Below are positions 36,096 through 57,834 of a stretch of 64,000 nucleotides of DNA, piece after piece (position 1 is the first letter of the stretch; the number at the start of each line of letters is the position of its first letter). The stretch comes from Clytia hemisphaerica (taxonomy: Eukaryota; Cnidaria; Hydrozoa; Leptothecata; Clytiidae). The stretch covers positions 1,054,001-1,118,000 of the forward strand of contig CACVBU010001117.1 of NCBI GenBank assembly GCA_902728285.1, given 5' to 3'. The position numbers and the translations under genes were made by a program. The notes under the pieces were generated by a model. That model searched no databases. It was given only the letters and a program-made list of their open reading frames with translations, and had not been told where the DNA came from.

Positions 36096-36671
36096 ATTGG
36101 AGCTCTTTAGAAATCGTTTGTTTCAGGATACTTTGTATACTTTGGGTGTACGCTACAGTTTATGTAAGTCTAGAAAGACATTTTTAAGTGTACTTTGCCA
36201 GCTTTTTTGTTTTAGTTGATAATGACGCGGGGGACCGAGGCATTTCATATCATCAAGTCCAATATTTTCAAAGAGAGGGGAGATGTGAATTATATTCTAG
36301 CAGAAGTTTTAAACATCATTAATACGAAATCTTTTTTCTGATTTATCCAATAATCTGCTGCTAGAAAATTAAAAGACTGGCCAGATTTATTTACATCACC
36401 TAAGATGTTTGAGGTAAATAACACGTGATTTTTTCATGCTATAGAACAAATATAAAACGTGATTTTATTTTTATCATTGTCAAAATATTTTTGTTTACCA
36501 GAAAGGGAGAGTAAAAAAACACAGTTTAGATCCATCATGTACATTATCTTTGCCATAATTTCAAAACACCTTTTTTTCAGTGTTATATCATTTTAGTAAA
36601 TTGTCAATTCAAGATGTGAGATGATACTTATTGCTGGTACTCAAACACATACGGATTTTGCTACAGCTCTT

Positions 36672-36986
36672 CCCGGGGGGGGTACTAGGTTTGCGAGGTG
36701 ACGGGTATGTCCGAGCCGAAAATCGAAAATTGACCCTTTGAGAGACAAAAGTTTGGTGATTTTGGGACCCTTTGAGAGACTTTTTCCAAAATTTTGGTCC
36801 ATTTTTTCCAAATTTTGGTTTGATTGTCACGTCAAAATTTTCGATTTTCGTGATTTTGGGACCCTTTCAGAGACTAACTTTTGAATTTTTACCCCTTTGA
36901 GAGACTTTTGAGGAATGAGAAAAGGTACCCTTATGGCTCGCACATACCCGGCACCCATTTTGCCTAAGTACCCCCCCCCCCCCGGG
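36672..36986. mobile_element. Foldback family E copy with 8-bp duplication
   Basis: The ends are CCCGGGGGGGGTACTAGG and TACCCCCCCCCCCCCCGGG. CAGCTCTT is repeated exactly at 36664-36671 and 36987-36994. The interior is a set of GACCCTTTGAGAGAC-type units. The 8-bp duplication suggests a hAT-type mechanism. Confidence 0.8.
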
Positions 36987-37016
36987 CAGCTCTTAAACCT
37001 TTTTAAAAGCTACATA

Positions 37017-37242
37017 CACGTTTTTTTAAAAGAACATCCAAAATTTTTGAAGCTCTTGGATGTTCTCAACTGAGTTTTAAGCCTAAAAATGTTCACCATT
37101 TTGTGAGTATTTTGGTCCATTTTCCCAAGAAAATGGGTCTTTTAGAATCTGCAAAGCCTTAAAATGTTCTTAACTAGTTCTTAAGATTTTGGCCAGCGAA
37201 GCCTAATGTTCTTATATAAGTTTTTCTTATAATAAAAACGTG
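37017..37242. mobile_element. MITE family B copy
   Basis: TA|CACGTTTTTTTAAAAGAAC opens and TTATAATAAAAACGTG|TA closes the element. The internal order of GGATGTTCTCAAC, CACCATTTTGTGAG and GAAGCCTAATGTTC matches the family. Confidence 0.75.
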
Positions 37243-37499
37243 TATCAGAAACAGTTACACTCTTTTTTGATTTATAAATAAGTATGCGTAAAAATTTGGG
37301 CTGAAAATACTTAGAAAAATTTCATTTCCAGCCTCAAATTATACTTAGTCATAAATATGTTTACGAAATTCTTTTTTTCGAGCTATGCTTATTATTATGC
37401 TTATGTTTTGCTAATTTTATCCTCTGTATGCTTATAAACGTTATGCTTATAACAAAAAGTATACCAAAATGTCAAAATGGCTGAAATCATTGTTTTTAC

Positions 37500-37790
37500 C
37501 ATTGAGTTTCAAGCCCGAAGGGCTAGAGGTCAATCTCTAACCTTTCTCAGGCAAGAAAAATTGAAGCCTTAAAATAATGCGCCGTATTTTTGATGACGGA
37601 TTGAATCTAGCAATTCCTTTGTTTTCGAGTGATATATTTTTCGAAATTGAGCGGTAAATTTTAGTTCCAATCTGTCATTTGTGTTAAAACCAGGCGGGTC
37701 GCTCAAGGCCGCGCAACTTTGGTAGGATTTGTTGGCTTCAAATCCTACCAAAGAGATTGACCTCTAGCCCTTCGGGCTTGAAACTCAATG
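37500..37790. mobile_element. hAT-like MITE family C, upstream of the PTGR1-like gene
   Basis: The termini are CATTGAGTTTCAAGCCCGAA and its exact complement. The perfect 8-bp duplication GTTTTTAC lies at 37492-37499 and 37791-37798. It is 291 bp and non-coding. The right end lies 176 bp upstream of the PTGR1-like start codon. Copies 2 and 3 lie in introns of the same gene. Confidence 0.9.
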
Positions 37791-37837
37791 GTTTTTACAC
37801 GTTCACAGACCGGACATTAGTGTGTTATTTTGATTCT

Positions 37838-37926
37838 TGTAAGTCTGCTTAACATCACTCTTCACTAGCGCTCCAAACATTGAAAGGGCCTTTGCCAAGC
37901 GTTAAATGAATACATTTTTGTTTCAG
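37838..37926 (+). other. Possible 5'-UTR mini-intron of the PTGR1-like gene
   Basis: GTAAGT at 37838 and TTTTTGTTTCAG at 37926 bound an 89-nt stretch that would be a short intron in the 5' untranslated region, ending 40 nt before the start codon. The acceptor alone could instead receive a trans-spliced leader, as is known in some cnidarians. Only transcript data can separate these. Confidence 0.3.
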
Positions 37927-37966
37927 TAAAAACCAAAAGTAATAACAGCAACTATTGAAAATCAAA

Positions 37967-47637
<9,671 letters not shown>

Positions 47638-48469
47638 ACAAGACTTTAAGAACTCGTAGGGTATGAAATATCTTTCAATCGGTTACTTTGAGATTACTTG
47701 GGCTTTTCACTAGGTCACAAGCCTTATAACCTAACTAATAGGCGAACAGCTCTCAGGTTTTATGATTTTCTATGTCACTTTGGTGCTACTGCAAAGAATA
47801 CATTCGTTTTGGTTTTCTATTGATTATGGGATAAACATCATAATCTGACATTTTTTTCCTTTTCGTTTTTTGGAATTATTTTATTTTCGTCCATCTAGTT
47901 TGTGGTTAAATCCTTATAATTATAAATATCTCTTTTTTTATCATATGTTTTTTCGATTTTATTTTTCTAATCCATCTACTTACTATATACATACGTACAT
48001 ACGTGAATAATTTGTTAAGATTTTACTTTTGAAATATGAAGGACAACTGTAAATATATCTCAAACTTTAGGTATTACTGTTAAAAAAAGATAATTGAACT
48101 GTTGATTTTAAATTCACCTTGAAATTGATCTCCGTCTTTTCTAATTACTCTTAGGTTCCAAATAAACGGGGGAGGGGAGTTGGAAAATTTTCGAGATTTT
48201 AATAAACGGGGGGGGGGACCTAATAAGGTCCGGGGGTTGGAGTAACTAATACACATTTTAAGTCCAGTTGTCCTCATTTAATTCATTCAATTGAGCGGTA
48301 TATGAAAATTTTGTATGAAATTTTAAATTTGTGAAAAACAGGGAAATTCCCTCCTATCACAGACTAGATGGAACCCCTTCCCCACAAAACAAATTAGGCT
48401 AAAAATTATCCAGGTGAGAAAAATGGATCATGTGCTGTTTAAGGTACCCAAGGTCAAATTGTGGACCAA

Positions 48470-48790
48470 TGGGTTTCACTAGTCCAGTTGTAATCCATAT
48501 CTGTAATTTTTTAGGGATTTCTAAATCTGAAGACCGGAATATCACTGGTCCAGTATTTACCCAATTTACCATTTCCACTAGTACATGATTCGTCCAAAGC
48601 ACTCACTGGTCCAGCGTTTGCCCTAATCACCATCCCCACTGGTCCAGCGTATACCTTAATCACCACCCCCACTGGTAAACTATTCGCCCAAAGCCCTCAC
48701 TGGTCCAGTGTTTGCCCAATACCATATTTCCACTGTTACACGATAAGCCCAAAGCCCCCACTAGTCCAGCGTTTGCCCAAAATAGAATAA
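48470..48790. repeat. CACTGGTCCAG minisatellite-like array
   Basis: About seven irregular units of (C)CACTGGTCCAG(C/T)GTTTGCCC(AA) separated by TTAATCACCA or AAAGCCC spacers. This resembles the interior of the CCACTGGG foldbacks elsewhere in the window, so it is probably the core of another decayed foldback. Confidence 0.65.
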
Positions 48791-49149
48791 ATCGATTTCA
48801 AAATACGCGAATTTTAGTGGTAAAATTTTCAAATAGAAGATTTTTTATTTTCGACCAATACACTCTTCTCGAGATGCATGAATTTATTGTTGTCCTCATT
48901 TTCAAACAGATTTCATTGCTATGAAATTACATATTCACAATGATAATTGTGTTGTTTACACCTCATGAGACATTTTGAATTTCAAGTACTTTTGTTTTAG
49001 AGTTAATGTTTGCCTTTTGGGAATTTGAATTGGTTTAAATGTATAATTTCATAGCAATGAATTCTGTTTGAAAACGGGGACAACAATAAATTTATGCATC
49101 TCGAGAAGAGTGTATTTCGCACAATCTTTATTGTTCCGAGACTGGACAA

Positions 49150-49530
49150 TGACTAGGATCATGTTAAAGAGCCTTGCTGGTGGCTACACCAATCTTTTGA
49201 AAGGGGTGCAAAACCTTGACTTGCGCAATCACCCAATTCTTCATGAAATCTCTAAAAAGCTTCCCAGAATTCCATCTGTTTTAACCAGCAGGATGCTCTG
49301 CTTTCTCAAGTCATTGCTCCCGTGCAAAACACGAAGTTGTTTCATATATATTACTTTGGTGTCATGCAGGTCCAAAGCGCTCGAGAAAGCGCATATTCCT
49401 TTACATTCTGAAACAGGTTACAAGGATAGAATTTGAAGAACTCGGTACTGCAATGGCTGACTGCAAGCTGTGGGGAGATGGATAATGTTTGTTTCCGACC
49501 TAATTCTTGTCAGAGGGTCGAAGGATGATG
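49150..49530 (+). pseudogene. Degraded LINE 3' end, same type as 38985-39712
   Basis: The translation gives GGYTNLLKGVQNLDLRNHP and a shifted stretch ending near AAGGATGATGATGG, a short remnant of the GAT tail. Several frameshifts and stops. The similarity to the YTRLLRRVKNLSWRDHP segment of the other copy identifies it. Confidence 0.6.
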
Positions 49531-49548
49531 ATGGAAACGGTAATTACT

Positions 49549-49850
49549 TTAATCGGACTAAATTTCGCGACGCGAAAAATATCGCGAAATTTTCTGGATT
49601 TAACTTCGCGAGTCAGAGTTTTGAAAAATTTCGCGTGGATTTAAGTAATTTCGCGAATAAGCTTGAAAAATAGCCATTTTTTGCCACAAATGGTGACTTT
49701 AGACTGGTTTCTCCACCAAAAATGCAATTTTGTGGTGGATTTAATTTCGCGAGCCAGGAATCTGACGCGTTTTCGCGAGTTTTAATTTCGCGAAAATAGC
49801 AAATATTCGCGAAATCGCGAAATTTAATCTCGCGACAAAATATCTCAACT
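49549..49850. mobile_element. MITE family G copy
   Basis: It begins ATTACTTTAATCGGACTAAA and ends GCGAAATTTAATCTCGCG near 49836. It holds repeated TTCGCG / CGCGAAATTTAAT blocks and GTGGATTTAATTTCGCGAG. Companion of the copy at 31289-31616. Confidence 0.75.
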
Positions 49851-50087
49851 AAAGGAAAATCTTATATTTTGGAAGCTTGTCATGTTAGGTTTTATACTCT
49901 ATTGACATTCTGTCACAAAAATATTTCAAAAACTGCTCTAAATTTGATCAACTGTAGAACAATGGAGGGAGAGACTTTCTTATACATTGATGGAGCGGCG
50001 ATCACATGCTATCAAAACTGGCAAATAGCAAACATGATATTTCTTGGAGCCTGGGTTGTCCCATTCCCAACAGCTTACATAACTTAT

Positions 50088-50116
50088 CATCTAGCCCTTC
50101 GGGCTTTATAAATCTA
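50088..50116. repeat. Orphan terminal repeat of MITE family C
   Basis: CATCTAGCCCTTCGGGCTTT is one arm of the family C terminal repeat with no partner nearby. It is probably a remnant of a deleted copy. Confidence 0.5.
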
Positions 50117-51266
50117 TGATTATTACGCCATAAAAGGACAACATAATGTTTTTCCTATTTGGATTGATATTCCCAACTTTCATGATGGTAATATTTGGTT
50201 ACATTTTAGTTAAAGATAGGATATATTCCAAGCTAAAAGAAGGCGGTTTTGCCTTAACCATAGATTGAAATATCGTTTTGAAGAAACTTTTGAAGAACCA
50301 TATAAAAGTGATTTTGTTTGGTGGGAATCGAGGTGTTTAATTGAACGTTTTATTGTCAGTGGTCGTTTTTTAAAGAAACTTGCTAGTTCAAAATTTACAG
50401 GCTTATATCTCGAGATCTAGAAGGAGTTAGAAGCTTGTTCATAGCTCGTTGGATAGCTTAGAGTTTCTTCTTTCTTTTAGGCACCTTCGGCGCCGCCCTA
50501 TTTAGGAAGGGCGGGGTGGACGGCGGCTAAGGGGGGTGGTTGGTAAGGGAAATTAAAACAGACCTGCCTGAATGAAATTCTAGGTTAATTTTCCCACCGG
50601 GTACGAAATTTTTGCGAAATTTTTGCGAAATTTTTCAGTGGGGCTGGGGCCCCAACGGGTCTGTAACACAGGCGTATTATACACATAATGTTTAACACGA
50701 TGCAATCAGTATCGCATTTTTATGGTTTGGACCATAACCAGGCCCTGACCAAGTTGATGAATTCAATCCATTTGTTTTCAAGCGAAGAACTTGTGTCTCC
50801 TCTATGGTATTTGATACTTTCACTAACTTCCAAAAAGATTATAATCCCTATAAAAGGGGGTTATTAAAGGAAACATTTCAAAAGAATTCATTATGCATGT
50901 TTGTTTAGACAGCATGATATTGAAATCCAGCTCAAGCCCAGCTCCAAAACTCTAATCATTAACTTTACTCGATATGTTTTTTGGAAGATACTGCAAATAC
51001 AGGTAATGACTTATCTGACTATATTATAACAATTCTAGTCTAGACAAAAACGTTTACTGTTCAATGAGGGTTTTGTCCTGACCATAAACAAAAGTTCCTT
51101 TCGATAAAATTATCACATCATTTTGTTGATTCACGGCAATCCGTTATGTGAGAGATCGTGACTAGAAATGGTGATCCTAAAAAGATAACTTCAAAAATAG
51201 TCATGACACTTTTACTTGGAATGTTGAACCTTTGACATCTTTTTCTTTTATAAGAAGTGTATCTAC

Positions 51267-51717
51267 ACAGGGGGTACTAGGTTTGCGGAGTGACGGGTAT
51301 GTGCCGCCGCCCGACTTTTCGCGACTGAGCCCTTAGAGAGACCGAAAAGGACCCTCATTGGGACTATTTTAATAATAATTTAGGCTTTTGAGGGTCACGA
51401 AAGGGAATTTTAACTGTGTTTATATATTATAAGGCCTTAAGGGGGACTGGAATTAGATTCTTGTGTCAAAAGCGTCAATTATTTCTCTCCCATTTTGGAA
51501 AAAGTCTCTCTAGTCAACCAGATAAAAGTTTTAAGCGTTTGATAAGATTTCATTTATAAATATCTTTTTTTTGGTTCGGACATATCCGTCACTTCGCAAA
51601 CCTAGTACCCCGCGGGGATTGTTATGATCTTCATTGAGATTTTGAAGATCCAAAAGGCGGACCCTTAAGGACGACACATACCCGTACCCTCCTTTTCACT
51701 AGGTACTCCCCCAGGGA
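51267..51717. mobile_element. Foldback family E copy
   Basis: The ends are ACAGGGGGTACTAGGTTTGC and CACTAGGTACTCCCCCAGGG. The duplications are GTATCTAC (51259-51266) and GTATCTAT (51718-51725), 8 bp with one difference. GACGGGTATGTGCCGCC and its complement form the inner arms. Confidence 0.7.
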
Positions 51718-51919
51718 GTATCTATAAGAATACTAGGGTGAAAATCGACCAAATCGTAAGAGTATCTTAAGAATATCTCCAGTAGTGATAAAATACCCAT
51801 TCGAAAAAGTGTCTCAGAGTAACAGAGAATAGACCAGTTTGATTTAGGGGAAGTGCATCCTCTAAGACGGGGTGGAATAAGTTTAAGCTCAGTTTAAGAA
51901 CGTTTACAATAGGCCATAC

Positions 51920-52003
51920 CAGCTTAACGTGAAAACTCAGATTTGACCTCCGAGAATTGCCCACAATGCTTTGCGCAGAAAAAAGTTCGCCGATATCGTC
52001 TAT
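51920..52003. repeat. Partial copy of the 166-bp palindrome
   Basis: CAGCTTAACGTGAAAACTC, then GATTTGACCTCCGAGAATTG and CCGATATCGTCTATT, correspond to one arm plus the outer end of the other arm of 38713-38878. This looks like an internal deletion that removed most of the second arm. Confidence 0.6.
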
Positions 52004-52644
52004 TTCTATCATTTTCCAAGAGGTTTTGGCGAAAATTTGGATTTTTTTAGAAACCGGTCTTACCATAGAAGCTTATTGTTTAAATTTTTTGTTAGCTTTT
52101 TCCTTTGGCAAAAGATCAAAAGATAAAAATCGATTTGCTCAGCTTTTGATCACGTTACCAAGTACTTCTCTTGGGATTGGTTTAAGATTCAATCACATGA
52201 TCAGAAAGTGAGCAAAACAAACTAATACACTTTTTCTATTTAATAATATCATCAAGATGAGACTAGCACCATAGTAGGACGGGTCCCAAAATGATACAAG
52301 TCATCGGGATGATAGCCGGTGTCATGCACATCAGGAGTTGTGATAACAGAGGTTATAGGATTATTAGTAAGTGTTAACGGGCCAAAATTTTGTCGAAACA
52401 AACTGAATGTGAAAAAAGATTTGTGTGAGATCTTAGGTTTGGATGTCAAAGTTATCGTTCTTATAACTTTAAACCTTCTTTGCGATGGAGATGGAATATG
52501 CAAAAATTTGCATATGTGTTTAGTTGACTAGGAAGAAGAGCCCCAAGACTGTACAATTGAGTAGTTGAGCTGCGAAAGAAAAAAAATCTAGTGGATTGTC
52601 ATCGGGGTGATAATTGAGTGGAATTGTAGATTTCATGCAATGAA

Positions 52645-53090
52645 GACTACCTTAAAGGTAGACTATGCTATAGTCTAAGACGAGTTTCATCTAAGAGGAA
52701 CAAACGTGAAGACGGGAATTTTTTACGGGAGTAGCTGTTGTCGTAAACATAGACTCTATCCGCCACGAAACATATTACGTTTTATAGTATACAAACTATG
52801 TTATATCATAATATTATATTATACGGACGATAGCATCGTCTACCTTAAAGAAAGAAATTTTAGCGGGAATTTAATTTGGCGGATGGCTGAAAAAGTTTTT
52901 TCAGAGGGAATTTAATTTGGCGGATAGCTGGATAAAATAAATTTAGCGGGAATTTAATTTGGCGGTTGTAGGATATTTTTGGCTAAAAGCGTTATTATGG
53001 ATGGAGGAAAAAACTTGATTTGGCGGATTTTGGCTAAATGCACCAAATCCACCAAATTTTCTTTCCGCCAAAATTTCTTCCTGTAAGGTA
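52645..53090. mobile_element. MITE family H copy, split by element N
   Basis: The terminal repeat GACTACCTTAAAG is cut by element N and resumes as CTTAAAGAAAGAAATTTTAG. The right end is CAAAATTTCTTCCTGTAAGGTA. The interior has four copies of GCGGGAATTTAATTTGGCGG-type units. The intact relative is at 60044-60400. Confidence 0.75.
52658..52843. mobile_element. Element N inserted in the terminal repeat of element H
   Basis: The ends are GTAGACTATGCTATAGTC and the complement of GTAGACGATGCTATCGTC. CTTAAAG is repeated at 52651-52657 and 52844-52850 (11 bp if the overlapping CTAC is counted). The interior resembles 55287-55518 in reverse orientation (TATTACGTTTTATAGTATAC). Non-coding. Confidence 0.8.
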
Positions 53091-54516
53091 CGGTGGCAGA
53101 AGATCCTAGTGCTAAAATGTGAAATTAAAATGAACAACAGATAAGATGGAGACACCCCCCACCAAGGGGGTGCCTGGAGACAGGTGCTCGATCCAATCAT
53201 TTTTGACACCTTTTTCTATTGTCTATAGGTGCGAAAAAAAGACTTTCCAAAAAAGACTGTTTTTAGGGTGGTAAAACGGTGTATCTTTCAACGCAAGTTC
53301 AAGTTTGTAAGAAGCAATGGAAAGAAACGAAAGGCTTCCAGACCGGGGCTATTATACAGACTATGTTCAGCCCTTTAATGTTATTGGACTAGTAAGGCGT
53401 TGTCAGAAAGCTTTGCTCAAGGAGATGTAACTAGAATTGAAAAAAGTGCTAACATTTGAATGAATGAATGAATGAATGAATGAATGAATGAAAAATTTCA
53501 GAGCTCTATCACAATTTGAAGTATCGCCCCTTCTATATGTGTCAACCTACCCAACTACCTGGTCTAGTAATGTATTGTTTTAGCGTTATGTACTACATGC
53601 TGAGCACTGTTCATGCTAATTTTCTTTATCGTATCAATCAGTTAAAACGAGCGAGAATCTATTGCTAAAGTGTGTCTCAAAACAACCTGCGTTTTCCATT
53701 GAATTCGCATTTTTTCTCCTTGTTGAAAGGAAAAATTATCAAATAGAAAAATTTAAAATATCGGAGAATGAAGATTAAAAATCAAGGAGAAATCTATTTC
53801 TCGAAAACGTGTAATAATTACAATTTTTACAAGAGTGATCTTTTGACCTTTGGTCATTGTCACCGTGAATAATTTTTCGAAAAATATTTATTCAATCAAA
53901 AGATATAGCACAAAATTTATCACTGATTAACTTTGGAAATCATTAAAACACAGCAATCAGAGCCATTTTTCTAGTCAACCAGATAAAAGTTTTAAGCTTT
54001 TGATAAGATTCCACTTGTAAATATCTTTTCAACAAGCACAAAACCGCTATCTAATTCGAACTCTACTAGAAATTAAAGACCACTTTAGGAGCTTTAGTGT
54101 AATTTTTTGTAGGCAGTGCAATGAAAGGAAAATTGAGCAGAGATGTTTGTATTTTACGCGCACAAAGGTTGGACGGCCTAAACGAATTTCGCCCAAAATC
54201 AACTTATTTTACGTCATCATATTTACGTCAGAAACACACACGGTAAACCTATTTTACGTTAAAAGAGGTAGTAAAAAAGTCAAGTAGAGAAAGAAAAAAA
54301 TGTTGTTCTTAAATAGAGCATTTTAACATATCAACAACGGTTTTTCTCTGATGATCTTATTGCGTGGAGATAATCAATCGCTGTTTATAAGGAGCGATGT
54401 TATATGACCTTATTATAGCAGTGTACTGTGCCAATAAATTAAACTTTGCTTGTCAAAAGTTTTGTTTTGATTACGCTTTAAGATGCCATCAACAATGTCC
54501 TTTTATTTCCTTAATA
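53091..54516. other. Upstream flank of the membrane-protein gene
   Basis: No gene is supported. An (AATG)n microsatellite of about eight units lies at 53459-53492. The rest is AT-rich. Confidence 0.4.
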
Positions 54517-54550
54517 TGACGTCACTTTCGGTTTTCACAGGGTATAAATA
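54517..54550 (+). promoter_or_regulatory. Core promoter candidate: CRE-like site and TATA box
   Basis: The full palindrome TGACGTCA (54517-54524) is followed 18 bp later by TATAAATA (54543-54550), about 300 bp upstream of the membrane-protein start codon at 54847. TGACGTCA is the consensus for CREB/ATF factors. Transcription would start near 54575-54580. Confidence 0.55.
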
Positions 54551-54846
54551 GAACAACAATCTAAGGAAGGGAATTTTTTAATATCATAAACTAAAATATC
54601 ACGCATTAAAGCATTTAATTACAACATTTAGCAGGGAATTTTTGTAAAGATTTTTCACTTTCTAAGAAAATAAGTCGAAAAATCAACAGCAATTATATAA
54701 AGTGTGGTTTTGTCTGGTTAGAAAAAATCAGTTTGAAAAAGTGGACAACCGCATCATATCATCTGTTAAAGATTTGAATCTGGAAAAAAACTTTTGACAG
54801 AAAAACGAGCAGTCTGTTGAAGTAGTAAATCAATCATAACATAATC

Positions 54847-56672
54847 ATGGACGGATACAAACTAGCCTCGGTCCAAATCAACGTTTTGGTGTTTTTCTAT
54901 GTCGTTATCAAAAGGTTCATTCAAATTTTTCGAAAACATGAGAAACGAACAAAAATGGACAATTGTATATTGAAACCATTTCCATGTGAAGAAGTGACAA
55001 GAATGAAGAAAGAAATTCATGAAGAACATGCTAAAGCAAGAATGTAAGTAAAATTGACAATACACGATTTTTTAAGAGCCTCCAAAAGTCTTCCAATGTC
55101 CTTTCAACTTTTTTAGTTTTGATCCTTAAAATGTTCTTATTTCACTATTTTGCGAGTGTTTTTGTTCATTTTGTTAAGTCTGAATAATTTTTTAACTTGT
55201 TCTCGTGTATCCTTATATCTTATATAGTCTATTTTCATAGAAAAAACGTGTATTATAAGTTTACTAAAAGACAACATTGTGCCGACGTAGACGATGCTAT
55301 CGTCCGTATAATATATTATTATAATATTATGATATAACATAGTTGTATATTATAAAACGTAATATGTAGCGCGGCGGAAAATAGAGTCTGTGTTTAAGAC
55401 ATTGAGCCCCTCCGATTATTTTTCGCCCGCGCGGACAAAATTTCCGCCCGACTGCTAATTTGCGTGTTTCAGATTATTCTTTATTTTTCGAATTCGTCTT
55501 AGACTATAGCATAGTCTAGTGCCAACGTTCCTCTAACGTGTCTACCCTTTTGAGGGCGGCGGAGTGACCGAAAAGATTTGAAATAATCTACAGTTCTGAC
55601 TTCCAATCTAAATTGAGGAAGGTAAAAGTGCTGATTTGCCTAAGTCCTCAGTCAGTCAGGATCTAAAATAATGAAAGCTAAACATATATATGCCACAGTA
55701 ACCACAGTATACATAAAATCGACAATACAAAGACTAAGGTTGCTTAGACTCTCTAACCCTTTATTACCCAAAATAGCATGGTGGTTTAATATTATAAGAA
55801 TTTTGTACATCGGTACTATAAATGATGTGCAATATATCAAATGTTTTTTCATTCAGCGATCCTTATTCTATTTTTTTCTATATTTCAGGGTGGTCAACTC
55901 AATCTCCAGTATCCTGATATTTGCAATGTCAATGGAAATCATATTTTGCACAGATCTTATCTCCTATCCTTTCATTGGAGTACATCAAAAACTCTACTTC
56001 GGTTCAATCTCACTTATCAGTGTATGTGTCTTCAACTTAGTGTTAAGCTTAGCAACATACAGAAACAAAACAGCAATGCTTCATCATCTATGTCGATACA
56101 TTATTGGTCTAACAGTCTTGTTGACATCATTATACACAAATGAGATACCTTTATGTTCTGCCATTGCTATGGTTACCGTTGGAAGTGTATTCACTGATGA
56201 AATCAAAGAAGTTCTTAAACTGAACGAAACCAGAGGGAAATATTTCTCAATCTTCTTATTAGCTCATCTCATCATGAATTATTTCTGTCAACTCTTGTTA
56301 CCTATCATGATCGTAGTATTCGCAATGTGGAACACTAAACAAAACTTCTTCACTACTCATACAGTATCCATGGTAATTTTTTTCATAGCATCAGCTTTTA
56401 TGTTGGCCTACAGCATATGGCGACTGAGGAAGCTTACCATGGCTTACAGTAATGAGAAACTAAGAATCAACACACGTAAAATAGTTGAACAATACGGCAC
56501 AGATACAATCAATACTGCATCAGGATTCACCAACTTGTCATTGGTGACTGACTCCCAAGGAAGACGTACTTCAACCATTCCAATACCTTCTACTGCTGAA
56601 TCACAAAAACTGGAAACAATAAAAGTCATTAAAAAGGGAGAAGATGATTTTGTGCCTTCTTTTACATTCTAA
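54847..56672 (+). CDS. Multipass membrane protein, TLC-domain-like (2 exons)
   Basis: Exon 1 is 54847-55043 (AT|GTAAGT) and exon 2 is 55889-56672 (TATATTTCAG). Joined they give 326 residues with agreeing phase. The start codon has a good context (ATCATGG). Hydrophobic segments lie at about residues 8-28, 71-86, 103-121, 137-165, 187-213 and 225-243. A long polar C-terminal tail (245-326) contains GRRTSTIPIPS, a likely phosphorylation site. The loop after the third segment holds a paired histidine (131-132), followed by LYTNEIPL and FTDEIKEVL. A His pair at the start of a helix and a following acidic turn recall TRAM-LAG1-CLN8 (TLC) proteins, but the match is loose. The intron carries a family B MITE and element N. 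Gene structure is well supported; the family is tentative. Confidence 0.8.
55063..55251. mobile_element. MITE family B copy
   Basis: TA|CACGATTTTTTAAGAGCCT to ATAGAAAAAACGTG|TA, in the intron of the membrane-protein gene. Shorter than other copies, with an internal deletion. Confidence 0.65.
55287..55518. mobile_element. Element N copy
   Basis: It begins GTAGACGATGCTATCGTC and ends GACTATAGCATAGTCTA. The flanks GTGCCGAC (55279-55286) and GTGCCAAC (55519-55526) are an 8-bp duplication with one change. Located in the intron of the membrane-protein gene. Confidence 0.8.
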
Positions 56673-57834
56673 GAACTTTATAGTTAAGCTTTTTCTAGAC
56701 AGCGAACATTTTGGAAAGAAAGACACTCAAAATTACTCAATATTTTGGAGAAGTCTTTTAGATGGAGCATGATTGGATTTTACTGGATTTTTTAAACGAC
56801 TTTTTTCTTACTGGGAATAGAACAAAATTTTCAAAAGAGTAATGCAAAGACGAAACTTATAAGATTCAAAACTTAGGATATACCAAACTCAAACAAAATT
56901 TGTTTGCTCATAAAGATTTTTAACTATTTTGTGTGCGAGAAAGACAAAAATGAGAGGAATTGTGTTACTTTGAAAGATTTTTTGATGTCTTATAAAGGTA
57001 TTGTTGGTTTAGTCGTTTTTTTTTAGATATTGTCTACATAGCCAAGTCGAGTCAGGACTTGCAAGTTTCCTGTCCAGAATATGTCACGACTGTAGTTATT
57101 TACTTTAAATGATTGCTTTCTTACACTGTAAACCATTTAAAAACATTTTCGTTTTCATACGAAAGTTTATTTTAAACCTCCTTGAACGATACGTGTCTTT
57201 GATTTATTTGAGCCAATTAAAATTTTGTTTGAAGAAAACTAACACCTCAGGCACTTCCACTTTAGACCTAAATTTTGTGACCTAGTAGTAGTTTTTTTTA
57301 ATTATGTGGAAAAGAGCTATCTCTACGTGTCTGACGTTTTGAGGTCATATTTGCATTTTATCAAAGTATACGATCAATTTCTGACACTTCTGTCAATCAA
57401 AATTTCAATTCATAACAAGACTGGAAGTGTAACAATCTTTACTTTATTCTTATAATCAATTATGTTTTTTAATACTTTAAATTGTAGATAATTTCAAAAT
57501 TTTGTATTTCAGATTATATTTTGTATTTTCTTTTTTTAACTGTAAATTTTAGAATATAAAAATCAAGAATCTAAACTTTACTTTCTACCACTTCAGGAAA
57601 CCCCCATCAACAAGGAATAGGGTGCAGGAAAATCTTTGATTCAAACATCGCGATACCTCTATTTTCTCAGTTAAGTTTATCACTTTATGAACTAGACTTG
57701 GATTTTGTATCATTCCGAGACAAACCCATGTGACAAACCCGGTAGGACTCGAGTTTCTGGGAAAATAGATTTATTCTCTCCCCATTGGGATTTCGATAGA
57801 CATTTCCATCTCAACTGTGGGAAGTACAGTAGTT
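56673..57834. other. 3' flank of the membrane-protein gene
   Basis: The 3' untranslated region must begin here, but I see no convincing AATAAA close to the stop codon. The remainder is AT-rich and featureless. Confidence 0.4.

Noticed and set aside
53455..53492. AATG repeats as a CRISPR-like or regulatory array
   Set aside because: Simple uninterrupted tetranucleotide microsatellite without spacers.
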